A program made the position numbers and the translations under genes. A stretch of DNA of 64,000 nt from an uncultured Planctomycetaceae bacterium (GTDB taxonomy: Bacteria; Planctomycetota; Planctomycetia; Planctomycetales; Planctomycetaceae). Positions within the stretch are counted from its first letter, which is position 1; each line of letters begins with the position of its first letter. The stretch lies in contig CAIOKE010000150.1 of the NCBI GenBank assembly GCA_903858815.1, forward strand, positions 1 to 64,000. Reading direction: 5' to 3'. This document shows positions 17,765-28,285 of this stretch, piece by piece. The notes under the pieces are model-generated. The model ran no database searches and was not told the origin of the DNA. It worked only from the letters and a program-made list of their open reading frames with translations.

Positions 17765-18568
17765 TCAGGATCTTCCGGGTACTGCTGTACGACGGAAGAT
17801 CCCGGACTTCAATATGCCCACGGCATTCAGACTGAACTGCAGCATCACCCACAGAGTCAGCAGTCCATATCGGGTGCTGCGGCGAAAGTTGATGCTGCTG
17901 GCTTCAGCGAAGTACCGCACGGGTACTGGAATGTCACCCAGCCTGAAACCGAAGTAGACGGCCTGCGCAAGAAACTGTGTGTCGAAGATGAAGTCATTCG
18001 AGTTTTCTGACCACGGCACTGCCTCGAGGACTTCCCGGCGGTAGGCACGAAAGCCACTGTGAAAATCGCCCAGATTCTGGCCCAGAATCACGTTCTCAAA
18101 GATTGTCAGACAGCGATTAGCAATGTATTTCCAGACCGGCATTCCCCCCTCGAGAGCCTCTGCTCGAGTCCGAATGCGGGATCCCATGACTACGTCCACA
18201 TTCCCCAGCCGAATCAGCTCTGCTGCCACCGGAATCACACGACTGTCGTACTGATAGTCCGGATGTATCATCACGACAATATCAGCCCCGCGTCGCAGAG
18301 CTTCTGTGTAACAGGTTTTCTGATTGCCACCGTAACCGGTGTTCTGCGCATGCTGAATCACGGTCAGACCCAGTTGCTTTGCAATTTCCACAGTCCGATC
18401 TCGACTGCAGTCATCGACCAGAATGATTTCATCGACAGTCCCTGCTGGAATATCACGCAGCGTGCGTTCCAGCGTGGTTTCCGCATTATACGCCGGCATC
18501 ACCGCCACAATTCGAGGCTTGTGCGGCATCTGACGACTGTGAAAGTTTTCGATGCCTGCTGACGTCAT
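17765..18568 (-). CDS. Family 2 glycosyltransferase (dolichyl-phosphate-mannose-synthase-like)
   Basis: A 267-residue GT-A fold enzyme. The nucleotide-sugar site starts with [18 protein letters not shown] and [14 protein letters not shown], then [16 protein letters not shown]. The metal-site region reads MIHPDYQYD rather than the textbook DxD, as often seen in this subfamily. The acceptor part has [20 protein letters not shown]. The last 40 residues are mildly hydrophobic ([18 protein letters not shown]), which may anchor the protein at the membrane. Donor and acceptor are unknown. An alternative start is MPHKPR at 18529. The final codons and stop overlap a 10-bp-stem hairpin. Confidence 0.85.
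   Translation of the reverse strand: MTSAGIENFHSRQMPHKPRIVAVMPAYNAETTLERTLRDIPAGTVDEIILVDDCSRDRTVEIAKQLGLTVIQHAQNTGYGGNQKTCYTEALRRGADIVVMIHPDYQYDSRVIPVAAELIRLGNVDVVMGSRIRTRAEALEGGMPVWKYIANRCLTIFENVILGQNLGDFHSGFRAYRREVLEAVPWSENSNDFIFDTQFLAQAVYFGFRLGDIPVPVRYFAEASSINFRRSTRYGLLTLWVMLQFSLNAVGILKSGIFRRTAVPGRS
17768..17802. terminator. Strong hairpin between convergent alaS and GT2 genes
   Basis: GGATCTTCCG (17768-17777) pairs perfectly with CGGAAGATCC (17793-17802) around a 15-base loop that itself contains GTAC..GTAC. It covers the last sense codons of the glycosyltransferase gene. Neither strand has a U-tract, so it may be a 3'-end barrier rather than a classical terminator. Confidence 0.45.
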
Positions 18569-18612
18569 AAAGGATTCCGCAATGAAGGACGAGGATCGTA
18601 TGGATGGACTGC

Positions 18613-19872
18613 TCAGTTACGGAACTGCCGCAAAGCACTGGTCAGTCGCTCAATTTCTTCGATTGTATTGTAATGCAGTGCCCCGGCACGGACTGTACCA
18701 CCTGGTTCCAGACCGGCTGTCTCCGTGAATGGCAGTGCATAAGCGTTGCCGTTCCAGACACACAGACCGCGTTCTGCCAGCCACTCGGACACAGTGCGCG
18801 GAGAACAGTCGGGGAAAGTCCACGAAAAAGTCGGGACTCGGCCGGCTACGTGTGCCGGATCCGTGATTCCGTGAATCTGCAGCCCCGGTACTGATTTCAG
18901 TCCTGCCAGCATTTCAAGACTCAGAATCCGCTCCCATTCCGTGATGGCCCTGAAGGTCAGATCCAGTTTCTGTCGCCGTGTCAGGTCGGGACTGGTCTGC
19001 GGCAGCAGGTCGGCAAGGCTGGCGAGGTAATTGACGGCTGCCGCGGTGCCGGCAATGGCCTCCAGTGCTCCCGTTCCCGTCATCCACATACCAGGTAACA
19101 CGTCTGGTGCTGGCCGCAGTTTCCATGGTCGCAGCGACTCAAGCAGTTCCCGGCGGCCCCACAGAATGCCTTCATGAGGCCCGAAAAACTTATAGGCCGA
19201 ACAGGCCAGAAAGTCGCAGTTCAGGTCCGCCACAGAGATTCGGCCGTGCGGTGCATAATGGACGGCATCCACAAACGTCAGAGCGCCCACAGCGTGAGCA
19301 GCACTGATCATTTCCCGCACGGGATTGATCGTTCCCGTGGCATTGGAAGCCATCCCAACGGCCAGAAACCGCGTCCGCTCCGACAGCTTCGCCTGAAAAT
19401 CGTCAAGGTTCAGCGTCCAGTCCCCGGGGTTCAGATCCACATGCCGCACTGTGGCGCCAGCAACCCGAGCGGCGTGAACCCAGGGCGAAACATTGGCATC
19501 GTGGTCCAGTCGAGTGACAAGGATTTCGTCACCCGACTTCCAGCGATCAGCCAGTGATCGACTGAGCAGCATGGCCAGTGACGTCATATTCGGCCCGAAA
19601 ATGATGCAGTCAGGATCATCCGCACCAAGAAAGTCTGCCATGGCCTCGTGAGCCGCCTGCAGCACGGCATCAGACTCACGCCCACACTCAAATGCCGCAC
19701 CACGATTGCAATTCGTGTGACGCAGCCAGTGACAGACAGCTTCCACCACGCTGTCCGGAACCTGACTTCCGGCCGGACCATCGAAAAATGCCACAGTCCT
19801 GCCCTGCTGAGCACGGGCAAGTCCGGGAAACTGACGACGAATCTGATCGATTGGCCAGGCAAATGCAGTCAT
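18613..19872 (-). CDS. Class V aminotransferase, cysteine-desulfurase-like
   Basis: A 419-residue PLP enzyme resembling the cysteine-desulfurase-like subfamily (VC1184 type). PLP-fold segments include [36 protein letters not shown] and [17 protein letters not shown]. Also seen are [11 protein letters not shown]-like residues and the Schiff-base lysine in [12 protein letters not shown] (near residue 228). The C-terminal small domain has [20 protein letters not shown] and [10 protein letters not shown]. Its true substrate is not established for this subfamily; it is not a standard IscS or SufS, and no Fe-S assembly genes are adjacent. It is separated from the divergent BatA-type gene by about 210 bp, and from the GT2 gene downstream by 44 bp on the same strand. 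Confidence 0.85.
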   Translation of the reverse strand: MTAFAWPIDQIRRQFPGLARAQQGRTVAFFDGPAGSQVPDSVVEAVCHWLRHTNCNRGAAFECGRESDAVLQAAHEAMADFLGADDPDCIIFGPNMTSLAMLLSRSLADRWKSGDEILVTRLDHDANVSPWVHAARVAGATVRHVDLNPGDWTLNLDDFQAKLSERTRFLAVGMASNATGTINPVREMISAAHAVGALTFVDAVHYAPHGRISVADLNCDFLACSAYKFFGPHEGILWGRRELLESLRPWKLRPAPDVLPGMWMTGTGALEAIAGTAAAVNYLASLADLLPQTSPDLTRRQKLDLTFRAITEWERILSLEMLAGLKSVPGLQIHGITDPAHVAGRVPTFSWTFPDCSPRTVSEWLAERGLCVWNGNAYALPFTETAGLEPGGTVRAGALHYNTIEEIERLTSALRQFRN

Positions 19873-20084
19873 GAGCGGTGATGACGATAAAACAGGGTTC
19901 AGGGCAGGGAACAGGCAGAGAATCAGGGTGCATCCGGAAACCTTCAGGATACCATGTCGGCCGATCAGGAACCAGCCACGGCCTCGGACGGAATCTGTTC
20001 CAGTGTGTTGGGATCCGACAGAAAGTCTGCTATTCTTACGGCCAGTCCATCGATGCAGGTTTCCAGCACAGACTGTTCAGCCTC

Positions 20085-22370
20085 ATGTCCGCACTCTCGC
20101 AGTTCTTTCTGAATCCGGCTTTTTTTCTGCCGGGTGCTGCGCTGGTACTGCTGCCAATCCTGATTCATATCCTCAGTCGCCTGCGCTACCGTACAGTACG
20201 TTTTGCGGCCATGGAATTCCTGCTGGCCAGCGAAGAACTGAACCGTCGCCGGCTGATCGTTGAACAGTTGCTGCAGCTGCTGCTCAGAATCCTTGCTGTT
20301 CTTCTGTTTGTGCTGCTGATCGCCAGACTGCTGCTGGATCCCGGACGCCTGCTGATGCTCCGCGGCGCCAGTGCTCATCACGTCGTACTGCTTGATGATT
20401 CACTGTCCATGCGCGACCAGGAAGGTGATCAGACTCTGTTCCAGTCCGCGCTCGTAACGCTGGAAACCATGCTGGTTGAGGGCAGTCGGGAGGGTGGTGC
20501 AGCACGAGTCACAATCCTTGGACTGTCGGACCCACAGCGTCCGATTGTTTCCGACCGGACCCTTGACGGAGCCTTCATTCAGGAATTCATGCCGCGACTT
20601 CGCAATCAGCCCTGTTCGTGGCGTCCGGCGCTGCTGGCTGAATCATTGCAGGCCGCCCGCGATATCCTCGCAGCCGACGGCAGCGTGGCACCGCAGGTTC
20701 ACATCCTGTCCGATTTCCGCGCTGTGGACTTCAATAATCGACCGGAAGTGCTCACTGCCCTCGAAGCTCTGGGCACCATCAAAGCCGGTGTGGACATTGT
20801 GCGAATCGGCAGAGAGGCGCGACCCAATATCGGCATTCGACTGCTTGCCGCAGACACCCTCGGAGCTGCTCGCGGTGTCCCATGGCGAATGTCAGCCACG
20901 GTTCGTAACTACGGCAGTACTCAGGCTGTCGGGTTGCGCGCTGCAGTACTAGTGGACGGTGTTTCGCAGCCGGGTCGCATGCTGATTCCCGATATCGAGC
21001 CTGGCACGGAAGTCGTCGTTCCTCACGACATCAGCTTTGACACCGAGGGGCGACATCAGGTGGAGGTGCGTCTGGAGCCTGATGCACTGCCTGAAGACAA
21101 TCGACGCCTGCTGGCCGTGGACGTCGCTGAACGTCGCACAGTCCTGATCGTTGATGACGAAGCAGCACAGGAAGACGCCGGGTTTGTTGCTGCAGCACTT
21201 GCAGCTGACCCCGCCCTGACGGGACTCAACGCCACCATTCGTACCTCCCAGACACTCACTGCAGCCGAACTCCAGAACAGCGACTGCATCTATCTTCTGA
21301 ACATCCGCGAGCTGGCTGCTGATGTGGTACTGCTGCTGGCCGATTACGTCCGTGGTGGCGGCGGTTTGGTCTGGTTTCCCGGCGAACAGGCCAGCGTACA
21401 GTGGTATTCCGACAGTCTGCGAAAGCCCGGCCAGCAGTTGTTCCCCATACCGCTTGGTGTGCTGCAATCCGCAGCCGGACCAACGGCCGAGCTGCTGGCC
21501 CCCGAACAACCGCCATTCGTGACTCCTGTCTTTGAAACCCATCCGATCTTCGCCGTGTACAACGCGCCTGACAGCCCATTTCCCGAAACCGTCCAGATCT
21601 CGCGGTGGTTTCAGCCGGCAACGGACTGGAAGCGGGATGATACCGAACGAGCCGACGGGGTACGCACACTGATGCGACTGCGGAGTGGTGATCCGGTGGC
21701 TTTCGAACACTCTCTTGGGCGCGGGCGAATTCTGACATTTCTGACGGGTGCAGGACGGCGCTGGAGCAACTGGCCGGCTGCTCCGGCCGCCCCCGGTTAT
21801 GTCGTAATGCACCTGCTTGTGCATCAGTATCTGCAGCGCCCGGTACCCGATATTGAACTGCGCGAACTTGCAGAACCTTTCGAACTCCGCTGGCCATCCA
21901 GCGAGTGGACGGATGCGGTGGAAGTTTATCTGCCCGAAGCCGGGCCTGGGGAAGAACCCATTGCCGAAACGTTTCTGCGTCTGCGGGCTTTGCCTCAGGA
22001 ACAGACCACACAGCAGACAACATCTGACTCGCGGCCGGGTCAGCTTCTGCTGAATCTGCCGCAGGCACGCCGTCCCGGTCTGTATCGGATTCGCAGATTT
22101 CGTCCGGATGGCGCAGTGGGCGATCTGTCGGTTGCACTGAACGTACCGGCTGTTGAAAGCGCTCTGGCTCTGGCAGACGCCGCTCCAATGACAACCGGAG
22201 TTGAACGCAGTCACGTGCGAGTCATCAGTGGTGATGACGCGATGGCTCTGGGAGGTTCCGGTGCCGGGCGCGAGCTGCGCTGGGTGCTGCTGGGGCTGCT
22301 GGCTGCCGTTCTGATTGGCGAGCAATTGATTTCACTCAGACTCAGTTATCATCCGGAGGTCGCTCGATGA
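20085..22370 (+). CDS. BatA-type membrane protein with VWA-like domain
   Basis: About 761 residues from ATG 20085. The N-terminus is the BatA signature: a first membrane helix (FFLPGAALVLLPILIHILSR), a short basic loop, then a second helix (LLRILAVLLFVLLIARLLL). A von Willebrand A-like domain follows with a MIDAS-type motif VVLLDDSLSM (about residues 100-109). The middle is Ig-like or protease-inhibitor-like sequence, then a region with DVVLLLADYVRGGGGLVWF that resembles a glutamine-amidotransferase-like fold. A C-terminal helix (WVLLGLLAAVLIGEQLI) gives an N-in and C-anchored layout. Its stop overlaps the next gene by four bases (ATGA), so the two are co-translated. Upstream in-frame codons back to 19878 do not look coding. 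Confidence 0.8.
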   Translation: MSALSQFFLNPAFFLPGAALVLLPILIHILSRLRYRTVRFAAMEFLLASEELNRRRLIVEQLLQLLLRILAVLLFVLLIARLLLDPGRLLMLRGASAHHVVLLDDSLSMRDQEGDQTLFQSALVTLETMLVEGSREGGAARVTILGLSDPQRPIVSDRTLDGAFIQEFMPRLRNQPCSWRPALLAESLQAARDILAADGSVAPQVHILSDFRAVDFNNRPEVLTALEALGTIKAGVDIVRIGREARPNIGIRLLAADTLGAARGVPWRMSATVRNYGSTQAVGLRAAVLVDGVSQPGRMLIPDIEPGTEVVVPHDISFDTEGRHQVEVRLEPDALPEDNRRLLAVDVAERRTVLIVDDEAAQEDAGFVAAALAADPALTGLNATIRTSQTLTAAELQNSDCIYLLNIRELAADVVLLLADYVRGGGGLVWFPGEQASVQWYSDSLRKPGQQLFPIPLGVLQSAAGPTAELLAPEQPPFVTPVFETHPIFAVYNAPDSPFPETVQISRWFQPATDWKRDDTERADGVRTLMRLRSGDPVAFEHSLGRGRILTFLTGAGRRWSNWPAAPAAPGYVVMHLLVHQYLQRPVPDIELRELAEPFELRWPSSEWTDAVEVYLPEAGPGEEPIAETFLRLRALPQEQTTQQTTSDSRPGQLLLNLPQARRPGLYRIRRFRPDGAVGDLSVALNVPAVESALALADAAPMTTGVERSHVRVISGDDAMALGGSGAGRELRWVLLGLLAAVLIGEQLISLRLSYHPEVAR

Positions 22371-24925
22371 CTGCTCCTGATGAAACCAGCGCCGCTGGCC
22401 GAACGACTGCCGAAACCATGGCAGTCGAGACTCAGACGTTCCGCACCACGGAATTTGATCTGCCGGAGTCCGCTGCCGGACTGCTGCTGCTGTTGAGTGG
22501 CGTTTGCCTGCTGTTCTATCTCACCATTCGCACATCCCTGAAGGATTCGCGATTCCTGCGACCACTGCCGCGCACTGTCCTGCTGATACCTCGCCTGCTG
22601 GTGCTCTGCTGCCTGCTGTTCATTCTGTTGAATCCACAAAGTCGCACGCAGCTCAGTCGAACAGAGAAATCACGAGTTGGTCTGCTGATTGATACATCCC
22701 TGTCAATGAAATGGCCGGCGGTCGATGCGGCAGCGGACAACAGCAATCCGGAAAAAGCTCCGACCAGTCGCGCTGAACTCGTTCAGCAGCAGCTGATCAG
22801 TTCCGGACTGCTGACCGAACTCAGTCAGACTCATGTGGTCTCCGTCTATACGTTTGACGAAACTCTGCGAGGTCCCTGGGCTGTTGTGAGTGACGGTGAA
22901 GTGCGATTTGTCGATGAGCAGGGACGCTCCACAGACCGGCCTCCAACTGCAGGTCCGGCAGCAGGAACTCGAGTGACACTGCAGAACGAACAGCAGACTG
23001 CAGCAGCCGCACCGGAATCTCCCCAGTCAGCCGAACTGTGGCGCAGGATGCTGCAGCCTGATGGTGGAGAGACGCGGCTGGGAGAAGCCGTTTATCAGCT
23101 CACCGGACAATTGGCCGGACGCACACTGGCTGGTGTCGTCGTGGTGACCGATGGCCGAGGCAATGCCGGACTGGACACCGAGGCGGCTCGGCTGCGGGCA
23201 CAACGCACGGAAACTCGCCTCATTGCGACCGGAGTCGGCAGTCTGAAACCCCAGCTGAATCTGTGGGTCAGCGGCATGCAGTCACCACTGGACGTCCATC
23301 AGGGTGATCCCTTCGATATCAGTATTTCGCTGCAGGGGACAGCAGCGACCGGGCAAGCCGCATTAATCCGACTGTTCCAGCAGACTGCCGGATCTGATGG
23401 CAGTGATCGCCGACAGGTGGCAGAACAGACTGTGGATGTCGCTGACGACTCAATACCAGTTACCGCTCGTTTCACACAGACCCTGACAGTACCCGGACGA
23501 TATGATTTCACTGCGCGGGTGGAATCAGCGAATGGTGTCACAGAGATGACTCTGGAGGACAATGAACGTCGCAGAACAGTGGAAGTCACGGATCAGAAGA
23601 TGCGTGTTCTGGTGATTTCCAGCGGACCGATGCGCGACTATCAGTTCGTCCGGAATACTCTGTATCGCCACAGTGGGGTGGAATCGGACGTGTGGCTGCA
23701 GACTGTGCAGGACGACAATGCAGATATGGTCTCGCAGGAATCACGAAAACTGCTGACAAAGTTTCCGGCCACAGAAGCGGAGTTGTTCGAGTACGACGTG
23801 ATTGTGGCGTTTGATCCGGACTGGAATCGACTGACTGCGGAACAGCAGCGATTTCTGAATCGCTGGGTCTCTGAGCATGCCGGCGGGCTGATTGTGGTTG
23901 CGGGCGAAATCTTTACCCCACGGCTCGCGGAAAACTCAGATGCCGCCCGCGATGTCAGTGTGCTGTACCCGGTACTGCTGTCACGACAGCCACCTGCCGC
24001 CCAGCAGTCAGCTCGCGCGGAAGAGGCGTGGCCTGTGCTGCCAACAGCTGAGGGTCGAGTGGCTGAATTTCTGAAGATTGCGGACGACAGTGGCAATTCC
24101 GATATCGATCTGTGGAAATCCTTCCGCGGGGTCTATCGATCCTACCCGATTCGCGGACTGCGTGATGGTGCCGTCGTGCTGCTGCAGTTCGACAATCCGC
24201 GGGCCCGTACGGAGCTGGGAATTCCGCCATTTCTTGTCAGCCAGTTTTATGGTGCCGGCCGGTCCGTTTTTCTGGGGTCTGCTGAAACATGGCGACTGCG
24301 AGAAATCTCGCCACAGGGACACCAGCGATTCTGGACAGGACTTATTCGCGAGGCTGGACAGGGACGACGCAGCCGCGGACGAGCGCGGGGACTGCTGCTG
24401 ATGGACCGCACGGAAGCCAACCCCGGTCAACTGGTAACCATTCGTGCTCAGCTGCTGAATGCTCAATTGCAGCCGTTGGTCGTGCCAGACGCTGCCATCA
24501 CCATCACCGGCCCCGATGGACAAACCGTGCAGACCCCGGATCGACTGACGGCTGACAGTCGCAGTGGGGGTCAGTACACCGCGGGGTTTCGACCGGAACA
24601 ACCGGGTCAGTATCGCATTACGGTACCGGTCCCCGAATCGTCGGATGTACTGCAGGGACTGCTTGAAGTTGTCCTGCCCGCACTGGAGTCACAGGCACCG
24701 GTTCAGGATGTGGCTGCTCTGACGGCGCTGACTCGTGAAACCGCCGGGCAATACCTGCCATTTGCAGAAATCTCCACACTGCCTGCACTGCTCAAAGATC
24801 AAAGCCAGCCGATTGTTGTTGATGAACAGTTGCGCACGTTGTGGGATCGGCAATGGCTGATGTTTGCGGCCGTGCTGCTGCTGGGTTTCGAATGGGCAAT
24901 GAGACGCGTCTGGCGACTGTCCTGA
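22367..24925 (+). CDS. Large membrane protein with VWA-like and amidotransferase-like domains
   Basis: An 852-residue partner of the preceding BatA-type protein, sharing an ATGA overlap. Two N-terminal membrane helices (about residues 37-55 and 68-88: AGLLLLLSGVCLLFYLTI and VLLIPRLLVLCCLLFILL) are followed by a VWA-like domain with MIDAS motif LLIDTSLSMK. Further on are TLAGVVVVTDGRGNAGLD (a typical late VWA strand) and two beta-rich segments. A Gln-amidotransferase-like segment has FDPDWNRLTAEQQRFLNRWV and GGLIVVAGE. The last helix is LMFAAVLLLGFEWAMRRV. The pair is a common planctomycete arrangement, usually downstream of a MoxR ATPase and a DUF58 protein, neither of which is here. Function is unknown; a cell-envelope role is inferred. 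Confidence 0.75.
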   Translation: MTAPDETSAAGRTTAETMAVETQTFRTTEFDLPESAAGLLLLLSGVCLLFYLTIRTSLKDSRFLRPLPRTVLLIPRLLVLCCLLFILLNPQSRTQLSRTEKSRVGLLIDTSLSMKWPAVDAAADNSNPEKAPTSRAELVQQQLISSGLLTELSQTHVVSVYTFDETLRGPWAVVSDGEVRFVDEQGRSTDRPPTAGPAAGTRVTLQNEQQTAAAAPESPQSAELWRRMLQPDGGETRLGEAVYQLTGQLAGRTLAGVVVVTDGRGNAGLDTEAARLRAQRTETRLIATGVGSLKPQLNLWVSGMQSPLDVHQGDPFDISISLQGTAATGQAALIRLFQQTAGSDGSDRRQVAEQTVDVADDSIPVTARFTQTLTVPGRYDFTARVESANGVTEMTLEDNERRRTVEVTDQKMRVLVISSGPMRDYQFVRNTLYRHSGVESDVWLQTVQDDNADMVSQESRKLLTKFPATEAELFEYDVIVAFDPDWNRLTAEQQRFLNRWVSEHAGGLIVVAGEIFTPRLAENSDAARDVSVLYPVLLSRQPPAAQQSARAEEAWPVLPTAEGRVAEFLKIADDSGNSDIDLWKSFRGVYRSYPIRGLRDGAVVLLQFDNPRARTELGIPPFLVSQFYGAGRSVFLGSAETWRLREISPQGHQRFWTGLIREAGQGRRSRGRARGLLLMDRTEANPGQLVTIRAQLLNAQLQPLVVPDAAITITGPDGQTVQTPDRLTADSRSGGQYTAGFRPEQPGQYRITVPVPESSDVLQGLLEVVLPALESQAPVQDVAALTALTRETAGQYLPFAEISTLPALLKDQSQPIVVDEQLRTLWDRQWLMFAAVLLLGFEWAMRRVWRLS

Positions 24926-25108
24926 AAAATCTGAGATGTCATGGGGAAGCAAAAATCAGAGTCGCTTCTTTCTGGACAAGAACCGAAATCAGATTGAGAA
25001 TAGGCGAATGCGGTTTCCGGGATTGTCTTCAGGGCAGACCGGCCACCGCAGAATGCATCCTGCACCGCCCCCTGCCTTCCTGACTGTCACACTCTGCCGG
25101 AGTGCCCC

Positions 25109-28100
25109 ATGAACTTCCGGATCTGCCTGCCACTGGCTTTGATCATCAGCACATGTCTCAGCCTGTCATCTGCCGCATGCAGGGCACAGGACACGTCCGC
25201 GAATACCGTGGAATTCAATCGCGATATCCGCCCCATACTTTCGGACAACTGTTTCTTCTGCCACGGCCCAGACAAAAACAAACGACAGGCCGATCTGCGA
25301 CTGGATACTGAATCCGGGTTGCAGGGCACTGGTGGTACCACGGGCGCTGTGATCCCCGGAAAACCCGACGAAAGTCCTCTGCTGCAGCGAATTCTGACGG
25401 CCGACCCTGACGCTCATATGCCCCCACCTGCCACGGGAAAAACGCTGACCATGGCACAGATCCAGTTGCTCCGGCGCTGGATTCAGCAGGGTGCTCAGTA
25501 TCAGGGACACTGGGCCTTTCTGCCGCTGAATCCCAACGCAGTCGCTGGTGCAGATCATTCAATCGCTGCTGTCACAGCAAAAATTGATGCTTATATCGAC
25601 AGTAGCCTGCAGACGGCCGGGCTGACAGCAACAGAGCCAGCCGATCGGATTACGCTCATCCGTCGCCTCAGTTTTGACCTGCTGGGACTTCCGCCCACGC
25701 CAGCCGAAACGGCTTCGTTCGTGGCAGATCAGTCTCCTGATGCAGTCCCGCGACTTGTCGATCGCCTGCTGGATTCACCGCATTTTGGTGAACGTATGGC
25801 CGTCTGGTGGCTGGACCTTGTGCGGTATGCAGACAGCGTTGGTTATCACGGGGATCAGGAAGTCAGCGTGTCACCATTTCGACAATACGTGATTCAGTCA
25901 TTCAACATGAATAAGCCGTTTGATCAGTTTACGATTGAGCAGTTGGCCGGAGATCTGCTGCCAGACGCCACACTGCAGCAGAAAATCGCCTCCGGCTACA
26001 ACCGGTTGGGTATGATGAGTGCCGAGGGAGGGGTTCAGGACCGCGAGTACCTCGCAAAGTATATCGCTGAACGCGTCCGTAATGCTTCCGGAACGTGGCT
26101 GGGCGTCACGCTGGGTTGTGCCGAATGCCATGACCACAAGTTCGATCCCTTCACAACTCGCGACTTCTACCGGTTTGAGGCATTTTTTGCGGATATCCGC
26201 GAACGTGGTCTGTATTCCGGGGCGAATTCTGATGGCAACTGGGGGCCCTTTGTGAAAGTCCCCACGGCCGAGCAGTCGGCGCAGCTGGATGCCTTGTCCG
26301 ACCGCATCGCACAGCTGAAAAAGACTCTTGAAACACCCACACCTGAACTGACCGCATCGCAACAGGCCTGGGAACAAAAGCAGCAGCCGTGGATCCCACT
26401 GACGGCAGATTCCATGCAGACCCTGTCCGGAACTCAGTTAAAACTTCGCGCGGATGGTGCCATTCTGGCCACCGGACCAAATCCAGCCACCGAAACGTAT
26501 ACTCTGCAGTTTTCAAAGCTGCCGGCAGCAGTAACAGGTTTCCGTATTGAGGTTCTGCCGGACGATTCCCTGCCGCGGAAAGGCCCCGGACGTGCTGGAA
26601 ACGGCAACTTTGTGCTGTCTGAACTGACCGTCAAAGTCCGTACTCCGGCCGGTGAACAGACGATTCCTCTGCAGAATGCGACAGCGACTTACGAGCAGAC
26701 GGGAGCAGCGGGCGCGAATCCCTATGGACGTTGGGCGGTTGCCGCGTCAATTGATGCGGACGTCAAGGGAAAAACATGGGGCTGGGCTGTCATGGAACAG
26801 GTCGGGAAGTCACACACGGCTGTGTTCGAAACAACAACCGACCTGACACTTGCTCCGGATGCTTCAGTGACACTGGTGATGGACCAGAATCTGGATAATC
26901 CCGGTCACAACATTGGTTGTTTTCGAGTCTTTGCGTCCAGCGCTGCCAGACCGCTGAAAGCCAGTGAGGCCATTCCGGCCGAGATTGCAGTGCTGGTCGC
27001 AATTCCGGCTTCCCAGCGCACTGACGAACAGGCACAGACGCTCGCCGCGTGGTACCGCACCATTGCCCCTGAACTGCAGACAATCCGCGAACAACTGGCC
27101 GCTGCAGAGCAGGAACGTGCAGGAATCGAAGCCGCCCTGCCCTCCACACTGATCACCGAGTCGGTTGCTCCGAGAATGGTACGAGTACTGCCACGTGGTA
27201 ACTGGATGGATGAAAGCGGAGAGTTGGTGACTCCGGCTCTGCCTGCCGTCTTTGCCGAAGGGCCAGCACCGGATCAGCGTCTGACGCGTCTGGATCTGGC
27301 AAAGTGGATTGTCGCCGCTGATAACCCGCTGACAGCCCGTACTACTGTAAATCGACTGTGGAAGCTGATGTTTGGGGCTGGACTTTCACGACGTCTCGAT
27401 GACCTCGGCGCTCAGGGTGAGTGGCCCAGTCATCCGGAACTGCTCGATTTCCTTGCCTTTGAGTTTCAGGCGGGGGGGTGGAATCTGAAACAGTTGATTC
27501 GTTCCATCGCACTGACTCGTGCCTATCAGCGCAGCTCACGGACAGAAGCCAGCGTTCGGGAATCTGATCCGGGAAATCGCTGGCTGGCTCACCAGGGACG
27601 ATTCCGGCTGGATGCGGAATTCGTTCGTGATAATGCCCTTGAAATCAGTGGACTGCTGGTGAAATCCATGGGTGGACGCAGTGTCCGTCCTTACCAGCCG
27701 GCGGGCTATTGGGCCTACCTGAACTTCCCCACTCGTGAATGGCAGAATGGTGCAGGAACCGAGTTGTATCGGCGTGGTCTGTACACTCACTGGCAGCGAC
27801 AGTACCTGCATCCCAGCCTGCTGGCATTTGATGCTCCCAGTCGCGAAGAGTGCACCGCAGATCGCAATCGTTCCAATACGCCCCTGCAGTCACTGGTGCT
27901 GCTGAATGACCCGACCTATGTGGAAGCAGCACGAGCCTTCGCGGAACGCATCCTGAAAGCCGGCGGCAGTACTGAAGCCGAACGAATCAACTATGCCTTC
28001 CAGCACGCCGTGTCTCGAAATGCGGATCCTGAGGAGCTGGCCGTGCTGACGCAGCTGTTGCAGAAACATCTGACCGACTATGCCGCGGATCCTGCTGCTG

Positions 28101-28225
28101 CCGACGCGGTGCTGACGGTCGGGGCACTGCCGACAGCCACGGACTCAGATCGAACGCTGCTGGCCGCATGGACCAGCGTTGCACGGGTCATACTGAATCT
28201 GCACGAAGTAATCACCCGGAACTGA
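25109..28225 (+). CDS. PSCyt1 / DUF1549 / DUF1553 secreted cytochrome-like protein
   Basis: A 1038-residue exported protein. After a signal peptide (LPLALIISTCLSLSSAAC) comes the planctomycete cytochrome-c-like domain with haem motif CFFCH (about residues 49-53: NCFFCHGPDKNKRQADLRL) and a distal Met/His region DAHMPPP. DUF1549 follows (LIRRLSFDLLGLPPTP, FGERMAVWWLDLVRYADS, VTLGCAECHDHKFDPFT). A carbohydrate-binding-like insert of some 250 residues comes next. DUF1553 ends the chain (TVNRLWKLMFGAGLSR, DDLGAQGEWPSHPELLDFLA, RNRSNTPLQSLVLLNDP). The second CAECH motif is a conserved DUF1549 feature. The biochemical role is unestablished. It is followed 60 bp later by a DUF1501 gene, the usual partner. 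Confidence 0.92.
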   Translation: MNFRICLPLALIISTCLSLSSAACRAQDTSANTVEFNRDIRPILSDNCFFCHGPDKNKRQADLRLDTESGLQGTGGTTGAVIPGKPDESPLLQRILTADPDAHMPPPATGKTLTMAQIQLLRRWIQQGAQYQGHWAFLPLNPNAVAGADHSIAAVTAKIDAYIDSSLQTAGLTATEPADRITLIRRLSFDLLGLPPTPAETASFVADQSPDAVPRLVDRLLDSPHFGERMAVWWLDLVRYADSVGYHGDQEVSVSPFRQYVIQSFNMNKPFDQFTIEQLAGDLLPDATLQQKIASGYNRLGMMSAEGGVQDREYLAKYIAERVRNASGTWLGVTLGCAECHDHKFDPFTTRDFYRFEAFFADIRERGLYSGANSDGNWGPFVKVPTAEQSAQLDALSDRIAQLKKTLETPTPELTASQQAWEQKQQPWIPLTADSMQTLSGTQLKLRADGAILATGPNPATETYTLQFSKLPAAVTGFRIEVLPDDSLPRKGPGRAGNGNFVLSELTVKVRTPAGEQTIPLQNATATYEQTGAAGANPYGRWAVAASIDADVKGKTWGWAVMEQVGKSHTAVFETTTDLTLAPDASVTLVMDQNLDNPGHNIGCFRVFASSAARPLKASEAIPAEIAVLVAIPASQRTDEQAQTLAAWYRTIAPELQTIREQLAAAEQERAGIEAALPSTLITESVAPRMVRVLPRGNWMDESGELVTPALPAVFAEGPAPDQRLTRLDLAKWIVAADNPLTARTTVNRLWKLMFGAGLSRRLDDLGAQGEWPSHPELLDFLAFEFQAGGWNLKQLIRSIALTRAYQRSSRTEASVRESDPGNRWLAHQGRFRLDAEFVRDNALEISGLLVKSMGGRSVRPYQPAGYWAYLNFPTREWQNGAGTELYRRGLYTHWQRQYLHPSLLAFDAPSREECTADRNRSNTPLQSLVLLNDPTYVEAARAFAERILKAGGSTEAERINYAFQHAVSRNADPEELAVLTQLLQKHLTDYAADPAAADAVLTVGALPTATDSDRTLLAAWTSVARVILNLHEVITRN

Positions 28226-28285
28226 TCTTACACACGGCTCAAGGCAAACCGCACGCCTTCTACCTCAACTCAGACTGGCTCTCAT

